This document shows positions 55,831-64,000 of a DNA stretch of 64,000 bases, piece by piece; position 1 is the stretch's first letter; each line of letters starts with the position of its first letter. Location: positions 3,038,001 to 3,102,000 of the forward strand of contig OZ252296.1 of NCBI GenBank assembly GCA_965250245.1, read 5' to 3'. Both the position numbers and the translations under genes were made by a program. The notes below the pieces were generated by a model. That model had not been told where the DNA came from, made no database searches, and saw only the letters and a program-made list of their open reading frames with translations. The stretch comes from JABDIP01 sp965250245 (lineage in GTDB: Bacteria > Pseudomonadota > Alphaproteobacteria > DSM-16000 > Inquilinaceae).

Positions 55831-56337
55831 CTAGCTCAACGGCTCTACCCGGGTCAGCGGGCCATATGCGCTCAGGTTGGCCACGCCCATTGCCGTGAGC
55901 GCGCCGATCAGGCGGCCATCGCGGCCCAGCCTGGCGTCGGCAAGCTCGATCATGCGCCGGTTGGGATTTGCATGCGGCGCGGCCGCCCGCAGCCGGCGCG
56001 CCGCCTCCTCCTCCCGCCCGTCATGGCGGAAGGTCAGCGCGATCAGCGCGGCCGCGGTCGACCGGCTGATCCCGGCGAAGCAATGCACCAGCAGCGGCGC
56101 GCCGCCGTCCCAGCCCTCCAGGAAGCCGATCAGCCGGGCGATATGGTCGTCCTGGGGCAGCACATAGCCGTCCATGGGCTGGCTGATGTCGTTCACCGTC
56201 ACCCGGTGATGGCGCTCCGGCGCGAAGCCATCCGGCGTCGGCGGCTGCTGCTCCGCCGCCAGCAGCGAGACCAGATGGCTCGGCTTCAGCGCGTGGACAT
56301 GGGCCGGCATCTCGGCAAGGCTGCAGATGTAGATCAT
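55831..56337 (-). CDS. Dual-specificity-type tyrosine phosphatase
   Basis: A 168-residue protein with the phosphatase signature HCFAGISRSTAAALIAL (Cys-x5-Arg loop, about residues 90-106) and an upstream general-acid aspartate candidate in VNDISQPMDG. The start MIYICSLAEMP at 56337 is well placed; the longer frame runs into the next gene. It is third in a minus-strand operon after rid-like and ADP-ribosylglycohydrolase-like genes, a combination suggesting repair or removal of phospho/ADP-ribose-type modifications. Confidence 0.86.
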   Translation of the reverse strand: MIYICSLAEMPAHVHALKPSHLVSLLAAEQQPPTPDGFAPERHHRVTVNDISQPMDGYVLPQDDHIARLIGFLEGWDGGAPLLVHCFAGISRSTAAALIALTFRHDGREEEAARRLRAAAPHANPNRRMIELADARLGRDGRLIGALTAMGVANLSAYGPLTRVEPLS

Positions 56338-56372
56338 AACGACTCCAGTGGGACGATCCCTTGGGGCCGAGA

Positions 56373-57314
56373 CTATCCCCCGGCAGGGTCGCGGCAAAGC
56401 GCGACCAGGCCTCGAGCCAATTCCTCGATGGCGGCGCGCCGCTCCAGCTTCCCTCGCCACGCCTCCGGTATCGCCGCGACGCCGAGATAAGCGCCGGAGA
56501 TTGCGCAGGCCATCGCCGCCAGGGTGTCGCAATCGCCGCCATTCAGCGCCGCGCAGAGCAGGCAGTCCTCGAACGAATCCGGATGGCGCAGGAAGGCATA
56601 GACCGCGAACGGCATGGACTCATGCACGGTGATCTCGCGGCCAATGGCGTCGGCGGCCACTTCCGGCGCCACACCATTGGCGGCGAAGTCCCGGACCATC
56701 TCCATCTTCGTCCGGATCTCGTCGGTCCCGGCCGCCGCGATCAGCCGTGCGCAATACGTGTCCAGGGGAAAGGGTTGCGACGGATCGAGCGTCACCGCCT
56801 GCGCTACGGCCAGCGCCAGCACCGCCGCCCCGTCGATGCCGACCGGATGGGCATGGGTCACGCTGGCGGAGGCACGCGCCATCGCATCCAGCCCGTCGGA
56901 GGCATGGAACGCCAGCCCCACCGGCGCGATGCGCATGGCCGCGCCGTTGCCCAGCGACCCCTGCCCGTCATAGAGCCGCCGCGCCGCCTCCACGTATCCG
57001 ATGTCCTCGCGCCCGACCATGCGGAACAATGCCGGCGGGCCGCCGCCATAACCGCGCCAGGGCTCTTCGAGGAAGTTCTCGTGGAACCGGCACCCCAGCG
57101 CCTGCGGGTCGAGATGGCCGAGCTCGGTCAACGACTCGGCGATGCCGATCGCCATGGCGGTGTCGTCGGTCCATATCAGACGACCGGTCGCCGCCACCGC
57201 CGCCCGCAGCGCATCCTCCCTGGGCGTCGCGAACGCCAGCTCGCCGATCGCATCCCCGACCGCCGTGCCCACCATGCCGCCGAGGAATTTCGATGTGAGA
57301 TCGGGTGCGGTCAT
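56373..57314 (-). CDS. ADP-ribosylglycohydrolase-family (DraG-like) protein
   Basis: A 313-residue all-helical protein. Di-metal sites are seen in LIWTDDTAMAIGIAESL (N-terminal) and LNGGDCDTLAAMACAISGAYLG (C-terminal), with the GGGPPALFRM and GNGAAMRIAPVGL blocks typical of the ADP-ribosyl-acceptor hydrolase fold. The ATG at 57314 has GGGAGG upstream. It could remove ADP-ribose from proteins or small molecules; there is no nitrogenase nearby, so a DraG role is doubtful. It overlaps nothing and follows the rid gene by 11 bp. Confidence 0.88.
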   Translation of the reverse strand: MTAPDLTSKFLGGMVGTAVGDAIGELAFATPREDALRAAVAATGRLIWTDDTAMAIGIAESLTELGHLDPQALGCRFHENFLEEPWRGYGGGPPALFRMVGREDIGYVEAARRLYDGQGSLGNGAAMRIAPVGLAFHASDGLDAMARASASVTHAHPVGIDGAAVLALAVAQAVTLDPSQPFPLDTYCARLIAAAGTDEIRTKMEMVRDFAANGVAPEVAADAIGREITVHESMPFAVYAFLRHPDSFEDCLLCAALNGGDCDTLAAMACAISGAYLGVAAIPEAWRGKLERRAAIEELARGLVALCRDPAGG

Positions 57315-57325
57315 GACTTGCCTCC

Positions 57326-57709
57326 CTAGCGCGCCGCGATGGCTTCGATCTCCACCTTGAAGATCTCCCGGGCGAAGCCCGAGACGATCATCAGCGTCGA
57401 GGCCGGCGGCGGGGTGAAGATCACCCGGTCTCGGGCGGCCATGTAGGCGGCCAGGTGCTCGCGGCCGGTGACATAGGCGTTGATCCGCACCAAATCGCCG
57501 AAGTCCATGCCGGCGGCCTCCAGGACCGCGCCAATGTTGCGGAAGCAGAGATCGGCCTGGGCCTCGGCATCCTCGGGCACCGTGTCGTCTGGCTCGATGC
57601 CGAGCTGGCCGGAGCAGAACAGGACGCGGGCACCCGGCGGCAGCTCGACGCCGTGGCTGTACTGCGCGAAGGGCGGGCGGATCGTTGCGGGTGTGTGATG
57701 GCGGGTCAT
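57326..57709 (-). CDS. RidA/YjgF-family protein lacking the usual catalytic arginine
   Basis: A 127-residue Rid-family protein (VLFCSGQLGIEPDD; NIGAVLEAAGMDFGDLVRINAYVTG; KVEIEAIA). In RidA imine deaminases the end of the domain reads PARS with a key Arg; here it reads PPAST, so the Arg is missing. It is therefore more like Rid4-7-type proteins, whose substrates differ or are unknown. It starts 45 bp from the divergent creatininase gene and heads the phosphatase/glycohydrolase operon. Confidence 0.87.
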   Translation of the reverse strand: MTRHHTPATIRPPFAQYSHGVELPPGARVLFCSGQLGIEPDDTVPEDAEAQADLCFRNIGAVLEAAGMDFGDLVRINAYVTGREHLAAYMAARDRVIFTPPPASTLMIVSGFAREIFKVEIEAIAAR

Positions 57710-57754
57710 TGCCTGTAGACTTCCGGTCCGGTCTGGGGTCGCACGAGGGTACGG

Positions 57755-58549
57755 ATGATGATTCACCGCTGGCAAGATTTGACGACGGTGGATTTCGAGA
57801 GGCTGGACCGGGACTGCACGGTCGCGGTCCTGCCGCTGGGCGCCATCGAGCAGCACGGGCCGCACCTGCCGCTATCCACCGACGCGGTGATCGCCGAGGA
57901 GATGGCGACCCGGGCGCTGGAAAAACTCCCCGACGACATGCCGGCGCTGCTGATGCCGACGCTCGCCGTTGGCAAGTCGAACGAGCACCTGGCCTATCCC
58001 GGCACCTTGACACTGTCCGCCAAGACCCTGATGGACCAATGGTTCGAGGTGGCCGAAGGCGTTCACCGTGCCGGTCTCGCGAAGATCCTGTTCGTCAACG
58101 CCCATGGCGGACAGCCGCAGGTGATGGAGATCGTCGCCCGCGAACTCCGCGTCCGCCACGGCATGCTCGCCGTGTCGTCGAGCTGGTGGCAGATGGGCCT
58201 GCCGGACGGGCTGGTGGACCCGGACGAGGCACGGCACGGCATCCATGGCGGCACTGTCGAGACATCGATCATGCTGCACCTAAGGCCGGAACTCGTGCGC
58301 ATGGACAAGGCCGAGAATTTCGTCTCCGTCCTGCCGGAGACCGAGGCGGCGAACCAGCGCCTGCGCTATGTCGGCGGCGTCGGCATCGGCTGGCAGGCGC
58401 AGGACATCCACCCCGCCGGCGTCGCCGGCGATGCCAGCGCGGCAACGGCCGAGCTGGGCGCGCAGATCGTGGACCATGTCGCCGCCGGCCTCGCGACGCT
58501 GGTCGCCGAGGTCTCGCGCCACCCCCTCTCCTCGATCAAGACCCGCTAG
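57755..58549 (+). CDS. Creatininase-family amidohydrolase
   Basis: A 264-residue metal-dependent amidohydrolase. The metal-binding residues are seen in LGAIEQHGPHLPLSTDA (Glu, His, His, Asp), FVNAHGGQ and GIHGGTVETS (Glu). Creatininase, mycofactocin-cleaving and formamide hydrolases share this fold. Divergent from the rid gene and followed by an ABC importer and cytosine-deaminase-like gene, it probably opens a cyclic amide in an N-containing compound. The start MMIHRW at 57755 has GTACGGATG context. Confidence 0.9.
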   Translation: MMIHRWQDLTTVDFERLDRDCTVAVLPLGAIEQHGPHLPLSTDAVIAEEMATRALEKLPDDMPALLMPTLAVGKSNEHLAYPGTLTLSAKTLMDQWFEVAEGVHRAGLAKILFVNAHGGQPQVMEIVARELRVRHGMLAVSSSWWQMGLPDGLVDPDEARHGIHGGTVETSIMLHLRPELVRMDKAENFVSVLPETEAANQRLRYVGGVGIGWQAQDIHPAGVAGDASAATAELGAQIVDHVAAGLATLVAEVSRHPLSSIKTR

Positions 58550-58883
58550 CGCCGTTTGTCCCGCGCCGTGCGATCGCCCTATAGTGCTGCCCAAGAACCG
58601 GGCAACGGGTCACCGATTGGGCAAGATCCAAGACGTCTGTATTGCCATGCCCGATTGGACGTCATTGCGAGGAGCGCAGCGACGCGGCAATCCACTGCTA
58701 GCGGATAGAGTGGATTGCTTCGCCTTCGGCTCGCAATGACGGTGTGAGGTGTGGCAGAGACGGCGTGACGGTCGGCCCGAGTGGCACGGGACTTGCGCGG
58801 TCGACGCCTTGGACCAGATCAATGCCGGGCCGAGACCCGGCCAGCCCGGAACGGGCAGCGTTGGGAAGCACAGGGAGACACCA
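58550..58883. other. Intergenic region before the ABC importer, containing a repeat
   Basis: Holds an inverted repeat (58660-58741), then the leader of the binding-protein gene with a GGGAGA Shine-Dalgarno before 58884. No gene seen. A promoter must lie between 58742 and about 58870, but no clear hexamers stand out. Confidence 0.45.
58660..58741. repeat. Imperfect inverted repeat (GTCATTGCGA type)
   Basis: The arms share CGTCATTGCGA at the outer end (58660-58670, complement at 58731-58741) and GCAATCCAC inside (58687-58695, complement GTGGATTGC at 58710-58718). This resembles the common intergenic GTCATTGCGAGGAGC repeats of proteobacteria. It is unrelated in sequence to the CATTCCCGCGAA family in this window. 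Confidence 0.8.
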
Positions 58884-59879
58884 ATGAACACAAAGACACT
58901 CGCATTCGCCACCGCCGCCGCGGTGCTCGCCGCCACGCCGGCCATGGCGCTCGACGAAGTCAGCTTCGGCACCAACTGGGTGGCGCAGGCGGAGCATGGC
59001 GGCTTCTACCAGGCCGTGGTCGACGGGACCTACGAGAAATACGGGCTGGACGTCACCATCGAGCCCGGCGGGCCGCAGGTGAACAACCGGCTGATGCTGC
59101 CGACCGGCCGGCTCGATTTCCTGATGGGCGGCAACATGCTGCAGGCCTTCTCGGCGGTGGAGAACGACATCCCGACGATCGCGGTGGCCGCCATCTTCCA
59201 GAAGGATCCGCAGATCATCATGACCCATCCGGGTCAGGGCCTGGACACCTTCGACAGCCTGAAGACCATCGATCTGCTGATCGGCGCCGACGGCCTGGCC
59301 AGCTATTACCAGTGGATGGTCTCGGAGTACGGCTTCTCGGAAGAGCAGGTGCAGCCCTACACTTATAATTTCGCGCCCTTCCTGTCGGATGTCCGGCTTG
59401 GCCAGCAGGGCTATCTGACGTCCGAGCCCTTCGCCATCGAGAACGAGGCCGGCATCACGCCGAACATCTTCCTGCTGGCGGATTACGGCTTCGACACCTA
59501 CTCCACCACCATCGAGACCCGCACCGATCTGGTGGAGGACAACCCGGACCTGGTGAAGCGTTTCGTCGAGGCGTCGATCATCGGCTGGTACAACTACCTC
59601 TACGGCGACAACGAAGCCGCCAACGCCATGATCCAGCGCGACAATCCGGAGATGTCGGCGGAACAGATCGCCTTCTCCATCGAGAAGATGAAGGAGTATG
59701 GCATCGTCGATAGCGGGGACACCGAGACCATGGGCATCGGCGCCATGACCGATGCGCGGATGAAGAGCTTCTTCGACCGCATGGTCCAGGCCGGCGTGGT
59801 CAGCGGCGACATCGACCACACCCAGTCCTACACGCTGGAGTTCGTGAACAACGGTCTCGGGCTCGAGCTGCGCAACTAG
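58884..59879 (+). CDS. ABC transporter substrate-binding protein (NMT1/THI5-like)
   Basis: A 331-residue secreted protein with signal peptide ATAAAVLAATPAMA. The mature N-terminus EVSFGTNWVAQAEHGGFYQAVVDG and the following LDVTIEPGGPQVNNRLMLPTGRLDFLMGG are typical of NMT1/THI5-type binding proteins for thiamine-precursor pyrimidines, sulfonates or nitriles. It supplies the ligand to the following permease and ATPase. The start is ATG 58884, with a GGGAGACACCA leader. Confidence 0.93.
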   Translation: MNTKTLAFATAAAVLAATPAMALDEVSFGTNWVAQAEHGGFYQAVVDGTYEKYGLDVTIEPGGPQVNNRLMLPTGRLDFLMGGNMLQAFSAVENDIPTIAVAAIFQKDPQIIMTHPGQGLDTFDSLKTIDLLIGADGLASYYQWMVSEYGFSEEQVQPYTYNFAPFLSDVRLGQQGYLTSEPFAIENEAGITPNIFLLADYGFDTYSTTIETRTDLVEDNPDLVKRFVEASIIGWYNYLYGDNEAANAMIQRDNPEMSAEQIAFSIEKMKEYGIVDSGDTETMGIGAMTDARMKSFFDRMVQAGVVSGDIDHTQSYTLEFVNNGLGLELRN

Positions 59880-59889
59880 CGGACCGACC

Positions 59890-60705
59890 GTGACCGAGCT
59901 CGCCACGGCGTCCGACGACATCACGGGGGCGGTTCTGGCCGAGGCCGGCGCCCCCGTGGTGTCGCTGGCGCATGTCTCCAAGCGCTTCTCCAACGGCACC
60001 CTGGCGCTGCAGGACATGTCGCTGGATATCGGCAAGGGCGACTTCGTCAGCCTGCTGGGCCCGTCCGGCTGCGGCAAGTCGACGGCGCTCAGGATCATCG
60101 CCGGGCTGGGCGACGCCACCGGCGGCCGGGTCGACTGGCCCGGCGGCAAGCCGACGCGGGGCGATATCGGCTTCGTCTTCCAGGAGCCGACGCTGATGCC
60201 CTGGGCCACCGTCTTCGATAATGTCTGGCTGCCCAAGCGCCTGGACGGCGTGTCGCGGGAGGCGGCGCGGGCCGATGTCGAAGCAGCCCTCGACATGGTT
60301 GGACTCTCGGCCTTTTCAGCATCTTATCCGCGCGAGCTCTCGGGCGGCATGAAGATGCGCGTGTCGATTGCCCGGGCCCTCGTCACGCGCCCGAAGATCC
60401 TGCTGATGGACGAGCCCTTCGCCGCGCTGGACGAGATCACCCGCTTCAAGCTCAACGACGATCTGCTGGCGCTGTGGGAGCAGCACCATTGGACCGTCGT
60501 CTTCGTGACCCACAGCGTCTTCGAGAGCGTCTATCTCTCCAGCCGCATCGTGGTCATGGCGGCGCGCCCCGGCCGGGTCACCGAGTCCCTGGTCAACGAC
60601 GCGCCGCATCCGCGTGGCGAGGGCTTCCGCACGTCGGAGGACTACGCCCATCTCTGCCGCACGGCCTCGGACGCGCTGCACCGGGCCATGGAGGCCGCGG
60701 CATGA
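59890..60705 (+). CDS. ABC transporter ATP-binding protein (nitrate/sulfonate/pyrimidine type)
   Basis: A 271-residue ATPase with Walker A GPSGCGKST (about residue 58), Q-loop FVFQEPTLMPW, signature LSGGMKMRVSIARAL, Walker B LLMDEPFAALDE and H-loop FVTHS. It starts GTG at 59890. It is 10 bp after the binding-protein gene and overlaps the permease gene by 4 bp. Confidence 0.95.
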   Translation: MTELATASDDITGAVLAEAGAPVVSLAHVSKRFSNGTLALQDMSLDIGKGDFVSLLGPSGCGKSTALRIIAGLGDATGGRVDWPGGKPTRGDIGFVFQEPTLMPWATVFDNVWLPKRLDGVSREAARADVEAALDMVGLSAFSASYPRELSGGMKMRVSIARALVTRPKILLMDEPFAALDEITRFKLNDDLLALWEQHHWTVVFVTHSVFESVYLSSRIVVMAARPGRVTESLVNDAPHPRGEGFRTSEDYAHLCRTASDALHRAMEAAA

Positions 60706-61568
60706 GCGTGCAGGCCGAGTCCGGCCCGCCGCTGGCGACGTCGGCGGCCGAGCCGCAGCCGGTCGACCTGCGGGCCCGTGCCGCCCGCCGCGACCGGGCC
60801 CTGCGCATCGTGCTGCCGCTGGTGATCCTGGCGTCTGCCCTGATCGGCTGGGAACTGGCGGTGTGGTACTTCGAGGTGCGGCACTTCATCCTCCCGGCAC
60901 CCAGCCTGATCGTGACTACCTTGTTCACGGACTGGCCGATCCTCGCGCCGTCGCTGGTGAAGACGCTGACGATCACCTTCGCCGCGCTCTCGGTCGCGGT
61001 TCTGGGCGGCGTCGGACTGGCCATCCTGTTCGCCCAGTCGAAATGGGTCGAGATCAGCTTCTTTCCCTTCGCGGTGATCCTCCAGGTCACCCCGATCATC
61101 GCCATCGCGCCGCTGATCCTGATCTGGGTGGATTCGACGCCGGCGCTGCTGATCTGCGCCTGGATCGTGGCGTTCTTCCCGATCCTGTCGAACACCACGC
61201 TGGGCCTCAACTCGGCCGACCACAATCTGCGCAACCTGTTCGAGCTCTACGGTGCTTCACGCTGGCAGACGCTGCGGTATCTCAGGCTGCCGGCGGCGAT
61301 GCCCTATTTCCTGGGCGGCCTGCGCATTGCCGGAGGGCTGGCGCTGATCGGCGCCATCGTCGCCGAGTTCGCCGCCGGCTCCGCCGGGCGCAGTTCCGGC
61401 CTCGCCTACCGCATCCTGGAATCCAGCTACCGGCTCAACGTGCCGCGCATGTTCGCCGCCCTGCTGCTGATCTCGATCACCGGCATCCTGATCTTCCTGG
61501 TGCTCAGCCTGCTTTCGCACCTGCTGCTGCGCAAATGGCATGAGAGCGCCCTGAAGCGGGAGAATTGA
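60702..61568 (+). CDS. ABC transporter permease (nitrate/sulfonate/pyrimidine type)
   Basis: A 288-residue permease with six TM helices and the ABC-interacting EAA-like loop ELYGASRWQTLRYLRLPAAMPYFLGGL. Its start (MSVQAESGPP) overlaps the ATPase stop (ATGA). It forms one importer with the two genes before it and is co-transcribed with the deaminase after it. Confidence 0.95.
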   Translation: MSVQAESGPPLATSAAEPQPVDLRARAARRDRALRIVLPLVILASALIGWELAVWYFEVRHFILPAPSLIVTTLFTDWPILAPSLVKTLTITFAALSVAVLGGVGLAILFAQSKWVEISFFPFAVILQVTPIIAIAPLILIWVDSTPALLICAWIVAFFPILSNTTLGLNSADHNLRNLFELYGASRWQTLRYLRLPAAMPYFLGGLRIAGGLALIGAIVAEFAAGSAGRSSGLAYRILESSYRLNVPRMFAALLLISITGILIFLVLSLLSHLLLRKWHESALKREN

Positions 61569-61569
61569 G

Positions 61570-62904
61570 GTGGCGGCCAGCGCACCGCCGGCACCCGGCC
61601 AACCGCACTACGACTGGATCGCAAGCGCCCGTGTGCCGGCCGTGCTGATCGACGGCGATCTTCCGGCGGGACCGGACGGCCTGGTCTCCGTTGACCTGAG
61701 GGTGGAGGCAGGCCGGATCGCCGCCATCGAGGCGACAGGAGCGCGGCGCGACGGCGCGGTGCTGGAGCAGCGCGACGGCATGGTCCTGCCCTGCTTCGTC
61801 GACATGCACACCCATATCGACAAGGGCCATATCTGGCGGCGCACGCCGAACCCGGACGGCACCTTCGACGGCGCGCTGACGGCCGCGTCCGGTGACCGCG
61901 AAGCCCGGTGGTCGGCCGAGGACATGCGCCGGCGGATGGATTTCGCTCTGCGCTGCGCCTATGCCCACGGCACCGCGGCGCTGAGGACCCATCTCGACTC
62001 ACCGGCGCCACAGCACAAGGTCTCCTGGCCGCTCTTCCCGGAGATGCGCGAACGCTGGGCCGGCCGCATCGACCTGCAGGCCGTTTCGATTCTGTCGATC
62101 GAGGATTTCCTGACCGGGTTCGGAACGGAGCTGGCGCCCTTGATCGCCGAGCATGGCGGCGTTCTGGGAGCCTATGTCTTCACGACACCCCGGCTCGACG
62201 ACGCGCTCGACATCATGTTCCGGCTGGCCGCCAAACACGGACTCGATCTCGATTTCCACAGCGACGAGACCGCCGATCCGGAAGCCCGCACCCTCCGCCA
62301 CATCGCCAATGCGGCGCTGCGCCACCGCTTCCCCGGCCGGGTCGTCTGCGGCCATTGCTGCTCGCTCGCGAACCAGCCGGAGGACGAGGCGGACCGCACC
62401 CTGGACCTGGTCGCGGAGGCCGGCATCGCCATCGTCTCGCTGCCCATGTGCAACCTGTTCCTGCAGGATCGACAGCCGGGCCGGACGCCGCGATGGCGGG
62501 GCGTGACCCTGCTGCCGGAGATGCGCGCCCGCGGCATCCCGGTCGCTGTCGCCTCGGACAACACCCGCGACCCGTTCTACGGCTATGGCGATCTGGACGG
62601 GCTGGAGGTGCTGCGCGAGGCAGTGCGGATCTTCCAGCTCGACTGCCCGGTCGGCGACTGGGCCGCCGCGATCACCCGATGGCCCGCCGACATCATCGGC
62701 GCAGAAGGGCGCGGCCGCATCGCCATCGGCGCCCCGGCCGACCTGATCCTGTTCGACGGCCGCGACTATTCCGAGCTGCTGTCGCGCCCGGAATCGAACC
62801 GCCAAGTCCTGCGCAACGGCGTGCCCATCGACCGCACCCTCCCCGACTACCGTGAGCTGGATGATCTGATGCAGACGGATCGAACCGAGGAAGCACTGGG
62901 ATGA
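61570..62904 (+). CDS. Cytosine-deaminase-like amidohydrolase
   Basis: A 444-residue metal-dependent amidohydrolase of the CodA group. Metal and catalytic residues are seen in DMHTHIDKGHIW, DFHSDETADPEART (His, Glu), VVCGHCCSLA (His) and VASDNTRDPFYGYGDLD (Asp). It should deaminate cytosine or a related N-heterocycle. The start is GTG at 61570 with a GGAGAATTGAG leader, right after the permease stop. It probably acts on the importer's ligand. Confidence 0.9.
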   Translation: MAASAPPAPGQPHYDWIASARVPAVLIDGDLPAGPDGLVSVDLRVEAGRIAAIEATGARRDGAVLEQRDGMVLPCFVDMHTHIDKGHIWRRTPNPDGTFDGALTAASGDREARWSAEDMRRRMDFALRCAYAHGTAALRTHLDSPAPQHKVSWPLFPEMRERWAGRIDLQAVSILSIEDFLTGFGTELAPLIAEHGGVLGAYVFTTPRLDDALDIMFRLAAKHGLDLDFHSDETADPEARTLRHIANAALRHRFPGRVVCGHCCSLANQPEDEADRTLDLVAEAGIAIVSLPMCNLFLQDRQPGRTPRWRGVTLLPEMRARGIPVAVASDNTRDPFYGYGDLDGLEVLREAVRIFQLDCPVGDWAAAITRWPADIIGAEGRGRIAIGAPADLILFDGRDYSELLSRPESNRQVLRNGVPIDRTLPDYRELDDLMQTDRTEEALG

Positions 62905-64000
62905 CTTATGACATCGCGGCCCTGAAGGCCGATCTCGACGGCATCGCGGTGGAAGACGATCCGCGGCTGGTGCGGCAGAAGAGCCGGGATTTCTTCTGGT
63001 ACTCGCCGGTCTTGAAGCGGCAGTTGAACAAGGTCTCCGGCGATCTGCTGGTCACCCCGCGCGACGAGGCGGAGGTGGTCCGGGTGCTGAAGGCCTGCCA
63101 TGCCCATGGCGTGCCGGTGACGCCGCGCGGCGCGGGCACCGGCAATTACGGCCAGGCCATGCCGCTGTCCGGCGGCGTGGTGCTGAACCTGGCGGCGATG
63201 GCGGCGGTCAAGGAGATCGCTCCCGGCCGGCTGGTCGCCGAGCCCGGCGCGGTGCTGCAGAAGATCGACGAGCAGACCCGGGCCCAGACGGGCCAGGAAA
63301 TCCGCATGTTCCCGTCGACCTACCGCACCGCCTCGATCGGCGGCTTCATCGCCGGTGGCTCCGGCGGCGTCGGCTCGATCACCTGGGGCGGCCTGCGCGA
63401 CCTGGGCAACGTGCTGCGGCTCAGGATCGTCACCATGGAGGCGGAACCGCGGGTGCTCGACCTGACCGGCGAGGATCTGCACAAGGTCATGCACGCCTAC
63501 GGCACCAACGGCATCATCACCGAGGTCGAGGTGCCCCTGGCGCCCGCCTATGACTGGGTCGACGTCATCATCGGCTGTGACGATTCCATGGCCGCGGTGC
63601 GCTACGGCAACGACCTGGCCCGCCAGGACGGCATCCTGAAGAAGCTGATCACCCCGATCGCCGCCCCCATCCCGCACGACTTCCTGGGCCGCCACCACGC
63701 CTTCCCGCGCCGCGACCAGTCCATCGTGCTGCTGATGATCGCGCCGCACGCCATGGACGCCTTCCTGGCCTTCCACGGCCGCACCAGGGGCACCGAGATC
63801 CTCTACCGCTCCGACACCGCGACCGAGGACCAGCGCGCCGAGCGGCCGCCGGTCTACGAGCTCTCCTGGAACCACACCACGCTCAACGCGCTGAAGGTCG
63901 ACAAGGAGATTACCTATCTGCAGGTACTCTACCCCTTCCCGGACCAGGTCGCGCTGATCGAGCGCATCCACGGCCGCTTCGGCGACGAGGTGCCGATGCA
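62901..64000 (+). CDS. FAD-binding oxidoreductase (glycolate-oxidase/FAD_binding_4 type), cut by the window edge
   Basis: A partial gene; 366 codons are present and the 3' end is outside the window. The FAD-binding PP-loop (TPRGAGTGNYGQAMPLSGG) and SIGGFIAGGSGGVGSITWGGLRD are clear. The start ATG overlaps the deaminase stop (ATGA), so it is translationally coupled to it. It is an oxidase or dehydrogenase acting on a product of the pathway; the substrate is unknown. Confidence 0.9.
   Translation, partial: MTYDIAALKADLDGIAVEDDPRLVRQKSRDFFWYSPVLKRQLNKVSGDLLVTPRDEAEVVRVLKACHAHGVPVTPRGAGTGNYGQAMPLSGGVVLNLAAMAAVKEIAPGRLVAEPGAVLQKIDEQTRAQTGQEIRMFPSTYRTASIGGFIAGGSGGVGSITWGGLRDLGNVLRLRIVTMEAEPRVLDLTGEDLHKVMHAYGTNGIITEVEVPLAPAYDWVDVIIGCDDSMAAVRYGNDLARQDGILKKLITPIAAPIPHDFLGRHHAFPRRDQSIVLLMIAPHAMDAFLAFHGRTRGTEILYRSDTATEDQRAERPPVYELSWNHTTLNALKVDKEITYLQVLYPFPDQVALIERIHGRFGDEVPM

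Noticed and set aside
56373..57314. Assignment of the ADP-ribosylglycohydrolase-like gene as draG of nitrogenase control
   Set aside because: No nif or draT genes are in the window, and its neighbours are a Rid-like and a phosphatase gene.

Overview
The window is GC-rich, tightly packed DNA with overlapping start/stop codons. It looks like an alphaproteobacterial chromosome, probably a Rhodospirillales-type organism. That placement is inferred from the Rhizobium/Agrobacterium-like imp order of the type VI secretion genes, a complete ccoNOQP-GHIS cluster with an FNR/FixK-type box, a DUF4170 protein, PAS_5-like proteins and a TRAP transporter. I saw no rRNA, tRNA, CRISPR array, transposase or phage.

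Region 1 (about 0.2-26.5 kb) is a type VI secretion and envelope-signalling locus. On the minus strand are tssA, tssB, two tssC-type genes, tagJ/impE, tssE, tssF and tssG, followed by a SAM methyltransferase. This is the impA-impH order. The membrane complex (tssJ/L/M), tssK, clpV, hcp and vgrG are not in the window. To the right lies an operon of a Ser/Thr kinase, an OmpA-type protein and two secreted caspase-like proteins. Next come an HD-domain protein and an NAD-dependent dehydrogenase on the plus strand, and then a second copy of the kinase. Divergent from that kinase is a plus-strand operon: a small secreted protein, ExbB, ExbD, ExbD and a 675-residue TonB-like protein. The periplasmic end of the TonB-like protein is homologous to the periplasmic ends of both kinases. 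This shared module is the most interesting feature of the window. It suggests one PMF-linked envelope sensing or regulating apparatus working next to the T6SS.

Region 2 (26.4-35.5 kb) holds two membrane-protein genes and the cbb3 oxidase operon ccoN-O-Q-P-G-H-I-S. A TTGAC-N4-GTCAA box lies upstream of ccoN.

Region 3 (35.5-45 kb) holds a ParA / ribbon-helix-helix / PAS-like operon, a GNAT-like acyltransferase, an unusual PAS-RadC fusion, a DUF4170 protein, an AsmA protein and two lipoproteins. Several short AT-rich islets interrupt the GC-rich background here and again near 55.7 kb.

Region 4 (45-54.7 kb) is catabolic. It has a TRAP transporter (dctP-Q-M) with an attenuator-like hairpin, a D-amino-acid-dehydrogenase-like flavoprotein, a ThDP enzyme and a divergent FCD-GntR regulator with a likely operator. 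An Asp/Glu-racemase-like protein, a LysE exporter, a PhyH-type dioxygenase and a small Cys4 protein follow.

Region 5 (54.7-64 kb) holds a membrane protein of unknown role and a minus-strand operon of a Rid-like protein, an ADP-ribosylglycohydrolase-like protein and a dual-specificity-type phosphatase. Divergent from that operon is a creatininase-family hydrolase, then an NMT1/THI5-type ABC transporter, a cytosine-deaminase-like amidohydrolase and an FAD oxidase cut by the window edge. Together these suggest import and deaminative breakdown of a nitrogen-containing compound.
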